A stretch of 64,000 nt of DNA from Lycorma delicatula (Eukaryota; Arthropoda; Insecta; Hemiptera; Fulgoridae). Below the pieces are notes generated by a model. The model was not told the DNA's origin. It did no database searches and saw only the letters and a list, made by a program, of their open reading frames with translations. The stretch spans positions 36,145,020 to 36,209,019 of the forward strand of contig NC_134464.1 of the NCBI RefSeq assembly GCF_047948215.1. The letters run 5' to 3'. Below, piece by piece: positions 33,654 through 43,732 of this stretch. Numbering within the stretch: the stretch's first letter is position 1; each line of letters starts with the position of its first letter. The translations under genes and the position numbers were made by a program.

Positions 33654-36088
33654 CAGCATTTCTCAATCTGGGGGTCGCGAAATTAGCCTACAACTTTACA
33701 CATAAAAAAAATAATAAAGTCATTTTATGAGAAAAAAATAATTTATAAACATTTTTGTTACATTTATAAGTACGCATGTAAGTAAAATAAATTAATGAGA
33801 TGGTAGCATTTGTTTTTCATTTAAAAAGTTTCTCCATACTTGGATCTATGTTAGAAATACACAAAAGCAAATTGTTTTCAAGTAATAAAAGATGATTCCT
33901 ATATTAATTTTTAGTGCAACCATAGACGAAAACCCTTTTCATAGAGCTAAGATATGGTGAAAGGGATTAATATTTTCAATGCTTCTGTGACTAAATTTCC
34001 ATATTTACTTTCAATGAGGAAGTCAAAATATATCTAAATTTTCAGTTGTGAAAATTGTAATTATAACGCTTTATTGGCAGACATTTTGATGTGCTGGTCA
34101 TTAATGTCAATTGGTAACTTGGCAGCTGTAACAACATTTTCACTAAATGGATTCAGTACTTATCTTTTCAAGAAATCATTTTTATTTAACATCTGGGAAG
34201 TACTTCGCCAACTGAATTTTTAGCTCATGCAAATGCATCTTTTTACTTTTCAAACTGAAGTGAACATAAATGTGTTAATCCAAATTTTTCCCAATATAAT
34301 CAAAAGTAAGTGGAAACAGATCAAACATTTTGCTTTGAAGGTGAATAATCCAGATATTTAGCTTCTTAATGAAAGCATGAACTTTGTCATTAATAAAATG
34401 TTTTTATCAATTCCAGCTAAATACACATTCAAATTGTTTAAATGTGAAAATACATCAGTTAAATAAGCCTTAGCAACATATACTCATTATCCAGTAAAAA
34501 AATTAAGAATGGTGTTTTTTTTATCCTGGAAAAATAGCGTTAATTCATTAATTTTTCTATTCTAATAACAAGGTTACTCTCCCCTGCATTAACCATCTGA
34601 CTTCTGTATGGAAAAGTAGAGATTTATTTTTTCGTCCAGTTCATCATATAGTTTAGTAAACAGCCTATTCTGTAATAGTCAGTTTGTAATAAAATTACCC
34701 ATTTTTACAGTTTTACAAAGAATTAGAGATTTTCAGGATATTTTTTTTTGTGGCAAGAGCATAACTGTGAAGGAAGCAGTGCGTCTATTCTGTCCGTAGT
34801 ATAAGACAATTTTTTAATTTTTTTCAGAAATCCATTGTTCTTTGCTGTTGTCTTTGCACCATCATTACATACTATACATTTTGCCCAATCTATGCTATAG
34901 TTTTTAGTAAGTTCATAAAAAACATCAAAAAGTGATTGTCCTATTGCATTCATATTTTACAAAATATGAATGTTCTTAAACATAAGGATTCTGACATTTT
35001 TGCCACATCTGTTTTTATTCATTAAATTGAATTTAAAAAATTCACTTGAAATCACTAGCTGAATTATCTGATTGCAAACATCGGCAGTCATGTCATCAGT
35101 TCGCCATGATACTGTGTCATTGGAAAGCAGATTTTTTTCAATTTTTTTTTGCTTTTTCCACACCTATTAAAACACTGATCATATCAGTTGTAGCAGGCAG
35201 TATGAGGATTTCTGAAATTATATGGGATTTGGACAACTTAGTTACTTGTACTGCTACGAGGTAAGATGGTTCAAGTCTACTTTTATCAGTATGGCTTGAT
35301 TTACAAATAGAAGCTTATTGATCTCTCAAAGTGTGTAATTGTCTTTCGAAAAATTCGAAGGGTTTGCTTTTATGATGCGGATGTTTAGTTTCCAATTGTT
35401 GAATTAATTTTGTGATTTCATCAGAGAGGCCTTTAAAACTAACAATGCACTGTAGCTTTCTATCCAGTTAGGTTAAATTTTAATTTAAATAACTCATTGT
35501 ACGTTCTTGTCTTTTTACCAATCGATTTGCTGGATGTAGATCCATTTGCTTGCTTCATTTTTTCACAAATTTGTCCTTTTTGGATAAGAATTTAATTGAA
35601 AAAAAAAGAGTTACACTGATTGAACACACACTAAAAACCCGAAACCTCAATTATTATTTTCAGTGAAACTACGCTTTTAAAAACTTAAATAAAGGCACCA
35701 GATGCGTGCTTGCATTCAAAATTAAACTGATCTTCTTCAATCCCTTACGCCTCTTTTATTCTACCAGTACTGAGAGCACAGTGTGTTCAAACACATTATA
35801 TGCATGTTTAAACATGATGCTCAACAGCGAATATTATGCAAGCAGTCCAAATTACACGGAGTACATATACATCAAGGTTAAATTTAAATTGCTCATGCCT
35901 TTAATTTAAATTGCCTTTAAATTGCTCATGTTTGTACACTTCCTACACTCATGTTTTTACCTGTCACTATCAATGCAGCTGAATAATTTTAAATAGATTT
36001 TATTGGGTTGTTGGGGAGGGGGGGTTGTGAAATTCACTATGTATATATTTTTTGGGGGTCGTGGAGCTAAAAACGTTGAGAATTACTG
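33654..36088 (-). mobile_element. hAT-superfamily transposon (ZBED5/FAM200-like transposase), degenerate
   Basis: The ends are hAT-like inverted repeats: CAGCATTTCTCAATCTGGGG starts at 33654 and the complement of CAGTAATTCTCAACGTTTTT ends at 36088. Flanking octamers TTTTAGAA and TCTTAAGA agree at 5 of 8 places, a possible decayed target-site duplication. The minus strand reads as a ZBED5-like transposase in pieces: KPFEFFERQLHTLRDQQ-like near 35330-35400, LEPSYLVAVQVTKLSKSH then ILILPATTDM near 35180-35280, LLSNDTVSWRTDDMTADVCN near 35070-35140, and WAKCIVCNDGAKTTAKNNGF near 34830-34890. A decayed C-terminal region continues to about 34050. Multiple stops and frame changes; non-functional. 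It lies in SMS intron 1, antisense. Confidence 0.82.
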
Positions 36089-36594
36089 TCTTAAGAGTAA
36101 TGCTGTTTATTGTTCATCCAGTCTCTGTGGTTAACAGAATGAAGGGAGTTGCTGTTGCTGTTAGGGAGTTGTTATGATTAATGCCATTCTTTTTGAGGGG
36201 GAAGTATGGTGTGCTGGCGTGTGGGTTGTATATTTGCGCTCCTTGTCCAAATTTCAAGGAGCATACACATCAAGGTGGAGCCTTTAAATAGCTCATGTTT
36301 GTACATTTTATGCATGCAAGTTCACACCAGTCACTATCAATGCATCTAAATAGTTTTAACTAGGTTTCATTGGGTTGTTGATGGGGGGTGATGAAATTCA
36401 TTATATATATTTTTTTTTTAATTTGTTGGGGATCGTGAGCTAAAAACATTGAGATTCACTTTCTTAGAGTAATGCTGCTTATTGTTCATCCTGTCTCTGG
36501 TTAACGGAATGACGGGTGTTGGTGCTATAGCTGTATAATGCCATTCCTTTTGAATGGAGAGTGTGGTGTGCTGGTGTGTGGATTGTATATTTGA
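35843..36594. repeat. Tandem duplication of the hAT right end plus flank (two units)
   Basis: Unit 1 (about 35843-36240) and unit 2 (about 36241-36594) share, in order, ACATATACATCAAGG/GCATACACATCAAGG, GCTCATGTTTGTACA, CACTATCAATGCA, CATTGGGTTGTTG-type, GGAGCTAAAAACGTTGAG/GTGAGCTAAAAACATTGAG, AGAGTAATGCTG, TTATTGTTCATCC and TGGTGTGCTGG. The match continues past the transposon end at 36088 into flanking DNA. Confidence 0.85.
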
Positions 36595-36979
36595 CTTTCT
36601 TTCCTTAATTTGATTTTTAATTTTTTGACTTTTTTAATTTAATTTTTTTCCTTAATAAGGTTGGCGTGAGATGAAGTTATCCTAAGAAAGGATATGTTAG
36701 TTTTGGGAATGACTTGTTATTAATGTCAGTTCCTTTCACCTAAAATATTTATAGCGCTTAACATCTTAACATATTTATAATATTAAATTATTTTACTTAT
36801 CACTTAAACATTGTGGATAACGTTGCAGTTTATAGATAATTTATACTCTAAAACTACTAGTTCAGGTTATTCAACAAACATCCTTTTTCGTAACTCAAAA
36901 TTATCACTATCATATTCCTTTCCCAGTCATATTGGGTTTGTTTTCTCCATATTTGTGAGACTAAAAATATGTATCAAAT

Positions 36980-37310
36980 GACAACAAAATAACCACAAAA
37001 CACAGAAACAGAACTTCAAAAAAAACCTAATACTAAAAGTCGATTTTCATGATATCCTGCATCATTAGTCTGTACAAAATTCAAAAATTACATCAAACAA
37101 AAACAAAAAAATAAATAAAAACATTAGAAAACATAAACCGTAATTATCACAAAACTTGAATAACGTAACTCATTGCCAACTGGAATGATTTATTATAATT
37201 CCATGATGTAATTTTTTACTGACTGTTGATGTGGGATCTCATGAAAGTCGACTTTTGGTTTTAGTTTTTTCTTTTTTTTAGGTTCTGTTATTGTGTTTGA
37301 TGGTTGTTTA
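36980..37310. mobile_element. MITE family M, copy 1
   Basis: The left arm ACAACAAAATAACCACAAAA pairs imperfectly with the right arm ending near 37310 (GGTTCTGTTATTGTGTTTGA and following bases). Inside each end is a second shared block, AAAAGTCGATTTTCATGA on the left and TCATGAAAGTCGACTTTTGG on the right. The middle has an inverted TACATCA..../...TGATGTAATTTTTT pair. The same structure and motifs recur at 60436-60721. Confidence 0.7.
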
Positions 37311-37333
37311 AATATATATATATATATATATAC
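37309..37333. repeat. (AT)n microsatellite abutting MITE copy 1
   Basis: About 11 TA dinucleotides directly at the right edge of the MITE at 36980-37310, compatible with insertion into an AT-rich target. Confidence 0.85.
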
Positions 37334-38885
37334 ATGTTATTAAAAAAGTATTTTTTAAGTAATGTCAAGATATATTTGATATACTATCCTGTCATCGGGA
37401 AATGGCGACCCCATTGCCCAGCACATTGCAACTACGTACATCAAGCAGCCATCAACATGTCCTGTTTTTACTTACATTTGATGAACAGTTGTGAGAACGG
37501 TGGTTGTGATACATGTGTGAGTTTTTTGCCTGAATCTTCTGGTCAGAGTATTAGCATTTCAGCAGTAAATGATAAATTTCAATCCTCTACTTCATTTATG
37601 CAAAATGACAATATAGTTACTTCTTTTTGTTATAAAAATGATTTTTCTAAGGCAGAGATTATGTGGTTCTGTATTGTACAAAATAAGATATTGAGTGCAC
37701 CTTTTAAAATTATGTTTCCTGATAGTTGTATAGCGTTGAAATTCCTGCTTTGAGTTACTAAATGCTATTTTGTCATTATCACCTTGCACTATACATAGAT
37801 GGCATTTTGCAAATATGTTAGAATAATAATGACAAAATATTTTTCAAGTTAATGTTAATAACCTTTGTTTTCTGTACAAAATAAGGTGTTCTGTTTTAGT
37901 TTTCTTATCTGTATTATCACAGCAATTTTAGTTTTCCTTTAAATTGTAATAATATATATATAATTTTTGTTAAATTGAAATCTGTGTTTCTTAGCATTTT
38001 TATGCAAACCAAGTTATACATTGTTTTTTGTTTACTGTGCAAAGTATAGGCTGGCTTTTTGTGAAAAAATGTTTAGCAATGTTAGGTGCGAGCCAGTTAT
38101 TTTAAAAAATTACTTTAGGTATTTTATTTTTAGTTAATTTCTTATCTGTGTTACGTTTAGTTACCATGATGTTCAGTTTTATGCAAGAAATGTATTAAAT
38201 ATTGTTTTTTTTTTTTTTTTTTTTTTACTTTGCAATGTAATTTACTGAAACAATTTATCACAAAAAATAGCCTAATTTTAAATTTATATTGTAAAAAAAT
38301 AAACTTAAAAAATGAATGTAATAATAAATAATAAAAAAAGCAGGAGTTGGGCAGAATGGGGATGGTGGAGGCTGCAAAGAAATAAAATATCTATATGTTT
38401 TGGGGTGTAATGGCAATAATGTTAAGAGAGCCAGGAAACCTTTGCTAAATTGGTCAGTAAAAGTCAGGAAAAACGGCTTCCAGTTGGTATATTTTATTAA
38501 TTATACTGGAAACACAATTTGTTAATTATTAAGAAAATAATGATAATATGTAATGATTTTAAGTTTAAATTGAAAAATTGGTAAATTTATATGTATAATT
38601 GAGGAAGCAAGATAAAAAATATTTGCAAGAGTTAATTACATCATAAAAATTTAGCACTTTTAACCAGAGCATAAATATAAAGCAACAAATTTTTTTTTCA
38701 AATAAAAAAAAAATACTTTATTTATCAATAAAGTTTATTTCTACTTTGAATCCATGCAAATAGTTTTTTTTTAATATCATCTGATAGTTTATTATGAATA
38801 AAAGTCACTTTTTATTTTTAATGTAAAATTGGAGGCATTCTCCCTAATAAACTAGAAAAAATGTCTGAGAAATGGGTACATTCAA

Positions 38886-39388
38886 TCTATATAAATAAAA
38901 ATATAAATGTTCATTGTTCAAAATCTTAAATCTCCGAAAGTTCTTCACCAATTGCTTTGAAATTTTGACACAACGTTGCATTTGAATACGCGCATGTTTT
39001 TATGTACCTACTATTTATATATCTAAAATGTCATACCTGTGACAGGTAAAAACATGTTGTTTTTTAAAAAAAGGTGCTATCTGTTGGATGTTAAAGCAAC
39101 ACACGCTATACTAAATATTTTACGATTCTTTTCAATGTTTCCAAAACAGGGTAAAAAACTATTGGACTGATTTACATGCAGGGAAAAAGGTAGAAGGGGA
39201 AAATGGAGAAAAAAATGGAAAACGGGAAAAGGAAATGGAAAGAAAAAAGAAAAGGGGAAAGGGGAGGAAAAAGGGGAATGGGGAAAGGAAAGGGAATATG
39301 TTAAAAATGAAAATTGGGAAAAAGAAAACAGAAAAATGGAAAGGTAAATGTTAAATTTTGTGAAGTTTCATCATTCCGGGTCCGTTAG
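38886..39388 (+). mobile_element. Helitron-like non-autonomous element
   Basis: It starts TCTATATAAAT directly after an A, with a leader that includes AAATCTCCGAAAGTTCTTCA, and ends CCGGGTCCGTTAG. The second such element (63321-63743) has the same TCTATATA start and a CCGGATCTGTTAG end. TC at the 5' end, an A/T insertion context and a GC-rich 3' stem fit Helitrons, but the canonical CTRR end is not met exactly. It contains a long purine-only tract (39180-39350). Confidence 0.55.
39180..39350 (+). repeat. Purine-only low-complexity tract
   Basis: About 170 bp of almost uninterrupted G/A (blocks such as GGGGAAAAGG, GGAAAAGGAAATGGAAAG) inside the Helitron-like element. Strand-asymmetric and potentially triplex-forming (H-DNA); not coding. 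Confidence 0.8.
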
Positions 39389-40029
39389 CGTACAATAAAA
39401 TGTCTACGTGTACATGGGTGCAAAAGTACATGATACTTTAATACTAATTGAAAAATAAGTATTCTTTCCAAAATGCCAAAGAAACAATAGTAAAACACAG
39501 TATTTATTATACTTTTTTTTTTTTTTGCAGTTAAGTTGGTAAATGCAGTATGGCTGATTTTGAAAAAAAAAATTGTATATGCCTAAATTCATTTGTACAA
39601 TTTGTAATATTTTTTTTTAAACATTTTCTAATTGGTCATATTGCATGTCATTTTGAATTTTGACCTGATATTTATAGTAAACAATAAAAAAAAACTTGAA
39701 TTTTTTCAGTATTTCTTTTTGACTAATATTTTTCAAGACATTTTTCTTAAAAAATTTAAAAAAAAATGTTTAAAAATTTTCATTTAAAAAAAATATTCTG
39801 AAAGCAGTTTCAGACTGGTTATTAATTTGTTTATAATATATTACAAACGATTTCAGGTAGATTCATTTCAGTTTAATTTAATGTAAAGATTTTATTACTT
39901 TCTCCTTGACTCCTTGTCTCCTTAACTAAAAAAATAGTAAATATTTTTACAATTTTCTATTACTTGTATTTAATTTTTTATTACTCAGTTTTTGGTGTTA
40001 GACAAGGGAAATTTGACAAAATTTTATGG

Positions 40030-40160
40030 TAGGATGGTGTTTATCACATCAAACCAATTAGGGAGATTGTGATATGAACATTTGTGGCATGTGAAAATGT
40101 GTCATACTGGATCAGGATTCAACCCTGGAACATTTTGTATAAGACAGAAATGGTTCAACT
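40030..40160 (-). mobile_element. SINE family B, decayed
   Basis: On the minus strand: ATGTTCCAGGGTTGAATCCT (B box), GATCCAGTATGACACATTTT, CACATGCCACAAATGTTCAT, in the same order as the head-to-tail junction of B1 copies. The A-box part is poorly conserved. Confidence 0.55.
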
Positions 40161-41710
40161 CTACTAAGTGATTAACTCAAATAATAATTTAATAAATATT
40201 TTTCATGAGTTGATAGATAAATTACCTAAGTTAAAAATAAAACAGGAATTCATTTGTACTTTTTCTTATGAGGAAAACAAAGATTATTAAGAATGATATA
40301 ATTGTTACACAAGTGTTTTGTGGATCATGACAGTTGGAGGTTACCCGGCAGGCAGCTTGATAGGAGTATGTATTCCTTCTGCTTGGATGATGTTTAAGGC
40401 TTTAGTATCTTTCATATGTTTCTATTTCTTATAAATTGCCCAGGGAATCCATCAAGGTTAAGGAAAACTATATATTTTTATAGCATTTCCTAGAAGTCTA
40501 TAACTGCTAAATTATTTTTGTATTTCTAAGTAAGAAACTTTAGGATCATGATTTTTCATGATTGATGAAAATACATGAAAAAGGTAATAACTATATAATC
40601 TGTAGTTGCATTCAACTTAGTGTTTAGTTCTCTTGTTTATATAAAGGTCTTTTGTTTTTTCATTATCAGAATAAGATTTATTTGCAAGCATTGTTTTTTT
40701 TTTTTTTTTTTTATAAAAATAATTGATAATGTCATCGAGTCAAGAAATCATTCTAAGTCATCGTGTTGGAAGGTTGGTTCTTGTACAGTCTTTACGCCAT
40801 TGGTAATTTTTCATAGCATAGTTTGCAGTAATTATAAATAATTTTTGGGATGAATCAAAAAAAGATAATGATTATCTGCTTATATATTTTTAAAATGTGT
40901 ATGCATTTGTATTTATGTGCAAGTATGTCAGTTGTAAATGGGGATTTTATCAGACATAAAATTGTGTCAGATAATCATGCAAATTTTTTTCCTTTAATAT
41001 AAAAAACTTTTATAACTTTTATTATATAAAACTTTTTTTTTTGTTATTTATGATGCTACATAAATTATTTGTTATTATATTTAATTACATTTTAACAGTA
41101 ATAATTTGATCTCTTTAATCATTTTATTTTTTCCTAGTATTAATCTTAATTGAAATTTTTATTTTCTTGTTATACTATTGTTCATCATTAATGTTTGATT
41201 TAGTTCATCAGTGGTCTATTATTATCAAGGTCATTTATTAATAAATACATTTTATTATATATTCCAATCTGTATGGGTCCCCAATCCAGCTTTATTTATT
41301 CTGTCACTATCTCTTATTTAATTTGTTTTGTCTACAGTATTGTTCTGCTCCGACCTTAATTGTGTAAGCAAGTTTCGTATTGTTTCATTTTTTTTATACT
41401 TTTGTCTGTGTATTGTTTTCTTTATTGTTTAATGTTTGTAAGTTTAATATATATATAGATTAAATTAAAAGTACAAATATACATATTAAAAGAAAAGTAT
41501 ATATATACACTTTTGTTTTAATCTGTATTATGTTAAAAGTACTATAATTTGTTAAAAAATGTAACTGTGGAAAAGACATTTATTTTTCATTGTATGTATT
41601 TTTTTTAAACTGCATTACTCACTGACATTCATAATATTGAGATAAAAAGAGCTTGATATTTTGTAAAATAATTATTGGTATTATTTATATACAAACTGAA
41701 TTATCCTAGC

Positions 41711-42135
41711 GTTCCTCAGGATATCAGATCTATTTATCTTGTAGAACCGTCATCAAAATTAGAAAATATACAAATATGAAATTTCTTTTAAATTTTAATT
41801 CATGTTCTAAATTTTTTTTACAAAAATCAACCTGTTTAATATTTCCAAAAAAAGGTTGAAAAATTACTACTGTTTTATTTTCTGTAATTTTCATAAAGCA
41901 ACTATCAAGTGTTCTTCAGGATATCAGATGCTATTTATCATATAGAACCTTCAATCATAATTACACTTTTATACAAATATGAAATTTTTGTTTTAAATTT
42001 TATTCATAAATTCATCATCATAATTCATTCAATTAAATTCATATCTTAAATTTTTTTTACAAAAATCAATCTATTTGAATTTTAAATAAAAATTGTTGAA
42101 ATATTGTTAGTTTTATTTTCTGTGATTCTCAGTGC
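41711..42135. repeat. Two-unit tandem duplication, period about 200 bp
   Basis: GTTCCTCAGGATATCAGATC at 41711 recurs as GTTCTTCAGGATATCAGATG at 41911. Both units continue with CTATTTATC..GTAGAACC, ACAAATATGAAATTT, TTCAT...CTAAATTTTTTTTACAA, AATCAA.CT.TTT and TTTTATTTTCTGT. The second unit carries an extra CATCATCATAATTCATTC insertion. Confidence 0.8.
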
Positions 42136-43144
42136 TCATTATTTTTTATTGAAATGCAGAGGTAGTAAATCATAAAAAGCAGTAGTGCCAGTACACATTA
42201 TTAGATAACATTACACAGAATTAATCTAATAATGTAATGTATTATGTATTAATAACATTATTAATAACAATAACATTTTATCAAAAATGCATTTCCTTGT
42301 TTTGTTTGTTAAAAAAAAAACGGGGAGAACATCTTTTTCATCGTAAATATAAATGTCAAAAATATATTTTATCAGTAGGATAACTGAGCAGCAGCCTGCT
42401 GATAAATAATTCAGTCCAAGAAATATCTGACATTACTCTTAGATTTCAATCATGTTAATTAATGTTTTAAGCTAAAATAAGTTCATATGGAGATTTGTTA
42501 AAACAGGTTAATACTATAACCTGTAATAGTAGTATAACCAAGTATAATCCTGAACACACAGAAAAACAAGACACAAATCTTTGTAGTGTGCATAATTGAA
42601 ATATGCACATTGAACTTTTGCATGAAGTACATCTAACATGGAAATAAAATGCTCCATATCACTTGACAGAATTAATTTTCATGTTTTATATCGTACAGTA
42701 AACAGGTAGTGCTCACTATTAAAAAAGTTGCATCAAATTTTCTATAAAAAAAAAAAAATCATGTAATAATTAACCTGACTGTCGTGCACTACGATAAATA
42801 AATCATTTCAAATTTATTTTAAAAATTTCACTTGTTAGAATCAGGCTGCTATTTTTTTTTTTATATGGCATGATTTGGTTAGTGACTCAAAGAACGTAAA
42901 GATGTGATGTAAAATACAACATACTTTCTGTTCATGGTTTAAAATATCCAGATCAGTTCATAATAATGGTAGTAATAAAATTGGCTAAGCAGTTCCTGAG
43001 TTCTAGACAAACATCAGTACATGTGGTTTACATTATAACATGCACATTGTGATTTATCTAAAAAGATATTGTATAATTTTTTTAGCTATTTTTTTTTTTA
43101 AGAATTTCTAAACACTATACATTAGGAGTTTCATAACATATACA

Positions 43145-43275
43145 CACAACACATCTGTATATATATGATTGTGTGTGTGTATGTGTGCACGCGCATGTGT
43201 GAGGTGTAAATGCTTCTATTGCTAATATTTGAAAATAAGTATTGGAAAGTGACAGTATATATACATGTGTGCATG
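43145..43275. repeat. Degenerate (TG)n/(CA)n microsatellite upstream of SMS exon 2
   Basis: TGTGTGTGTATGTGTGCACG, TACATGTGTGCATGTGTAC and similar. The minus-strand open frame at 43115-43297 is just this repeat. Confidence 0.75.
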
Positions 43276-43431
43276 TGTACTTTAAATTTTGTTTCATTTA
43301 GTCTTAGTCTTGCAATAATTTAATTATAATATTAAAGTTAAGAAATTATAATTTCTTCATTTCCAATTTTATTTTCCTTTAAATCTAAGTGTTAAAGATT
43401 TTTATTTACCAATTTTGTTTTTCTGTTGTAG

Positions 43432-43732
43432 AGTTGTTATACCTGACATGGCGGTAAATACAATTATGTTGGATTTCTCAGTAAGTGCTTCCAAAGTTAC
43501 TGATAATAAAGAACGTCAAGTTTTGAAAGAATCAGTACAAAAAGTATTATCATCCTTTGTGTCTGAATTAAAACTAGAATATGAAACTGAAATGTCTGGA
43601 GGTGGTTTTCTCATTGTTTTGAGTGCTACAAGGGGTACATTTATTACATTACGTGGTTTTCCACAAGGAATTATTTCAGTTAATATTGAATATTATAAAG
43701 GTGATTCTGATGAACATCTGTTGTCATTTCAG
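43432..43732 (+). CDS. SMS: SMS exon 2 (start codon at 43448)
   Basis: The acceptor TTTTTCTGTTGTAG ends at 43431 and the donor CAG|GTTGGT follows 43732. The frame is open further upstream (an in-frame ATG at 43415), but that lies in the polypyrimidine tract of the acceptor, so the ATG at 43448 (GACATGGCG) is chosen. It encodes 95 residues of the N-terminal SMS domain, ending in LLSFQ, and leaves in phase 0. The 16 bases before the ATG are 5' UTR. An alternative acceptor two bases later (at 43433) would not change the protein. Confidence 0.93.

Larger units (their letters stand above)
26517..43431 (+). other. SMS: SMS intron 1 (about 16.9 kb)
   Basis: It opens with GTAAGTAG and ends TTCTGTTGTAG. 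It hosts the Tc1 fragment, LINE fragment, repeat D pair, hAT element and duplication, MITE copy 1, Helitron-like element, a SINE and the 200-bp tandem duplication listed separately. The rest (notably 26530-28030, 29800-31340, 32220-33650, 37340-38880, 39400-40020, 40170-41700 and 42140-43140) is AT-rich with no recognisable content. A 22-base T run lies at 38205-38226. Intron assignment relies on the inferred exon 1. Confidence 0.55.

Noticed and set aside
35046..35264. 72-codon + strand open frame
   Set aside because: Antisense to the hAT transposase blocks TDDMTADVCN and ILILPATTDM.
37304..37753. 149-codon + strand open frame, the longest in the window
   Set aside because: Starts inside an AT microsatellite. 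Part (WRPHCPAHCNYVHQAAINMS) looks slightly protein-like but matches nothing I know, and there is no splice or conservation evidence. Left out as a gene; a homology search would settle it.
43415..43447. Upstream in-frame ATG for SMS (43415)
   Set aside because: It lies within the polypyrimidine tract of the splice acceptor; residues MFFCCRVVIPD have no counterpart in SMS proteins.
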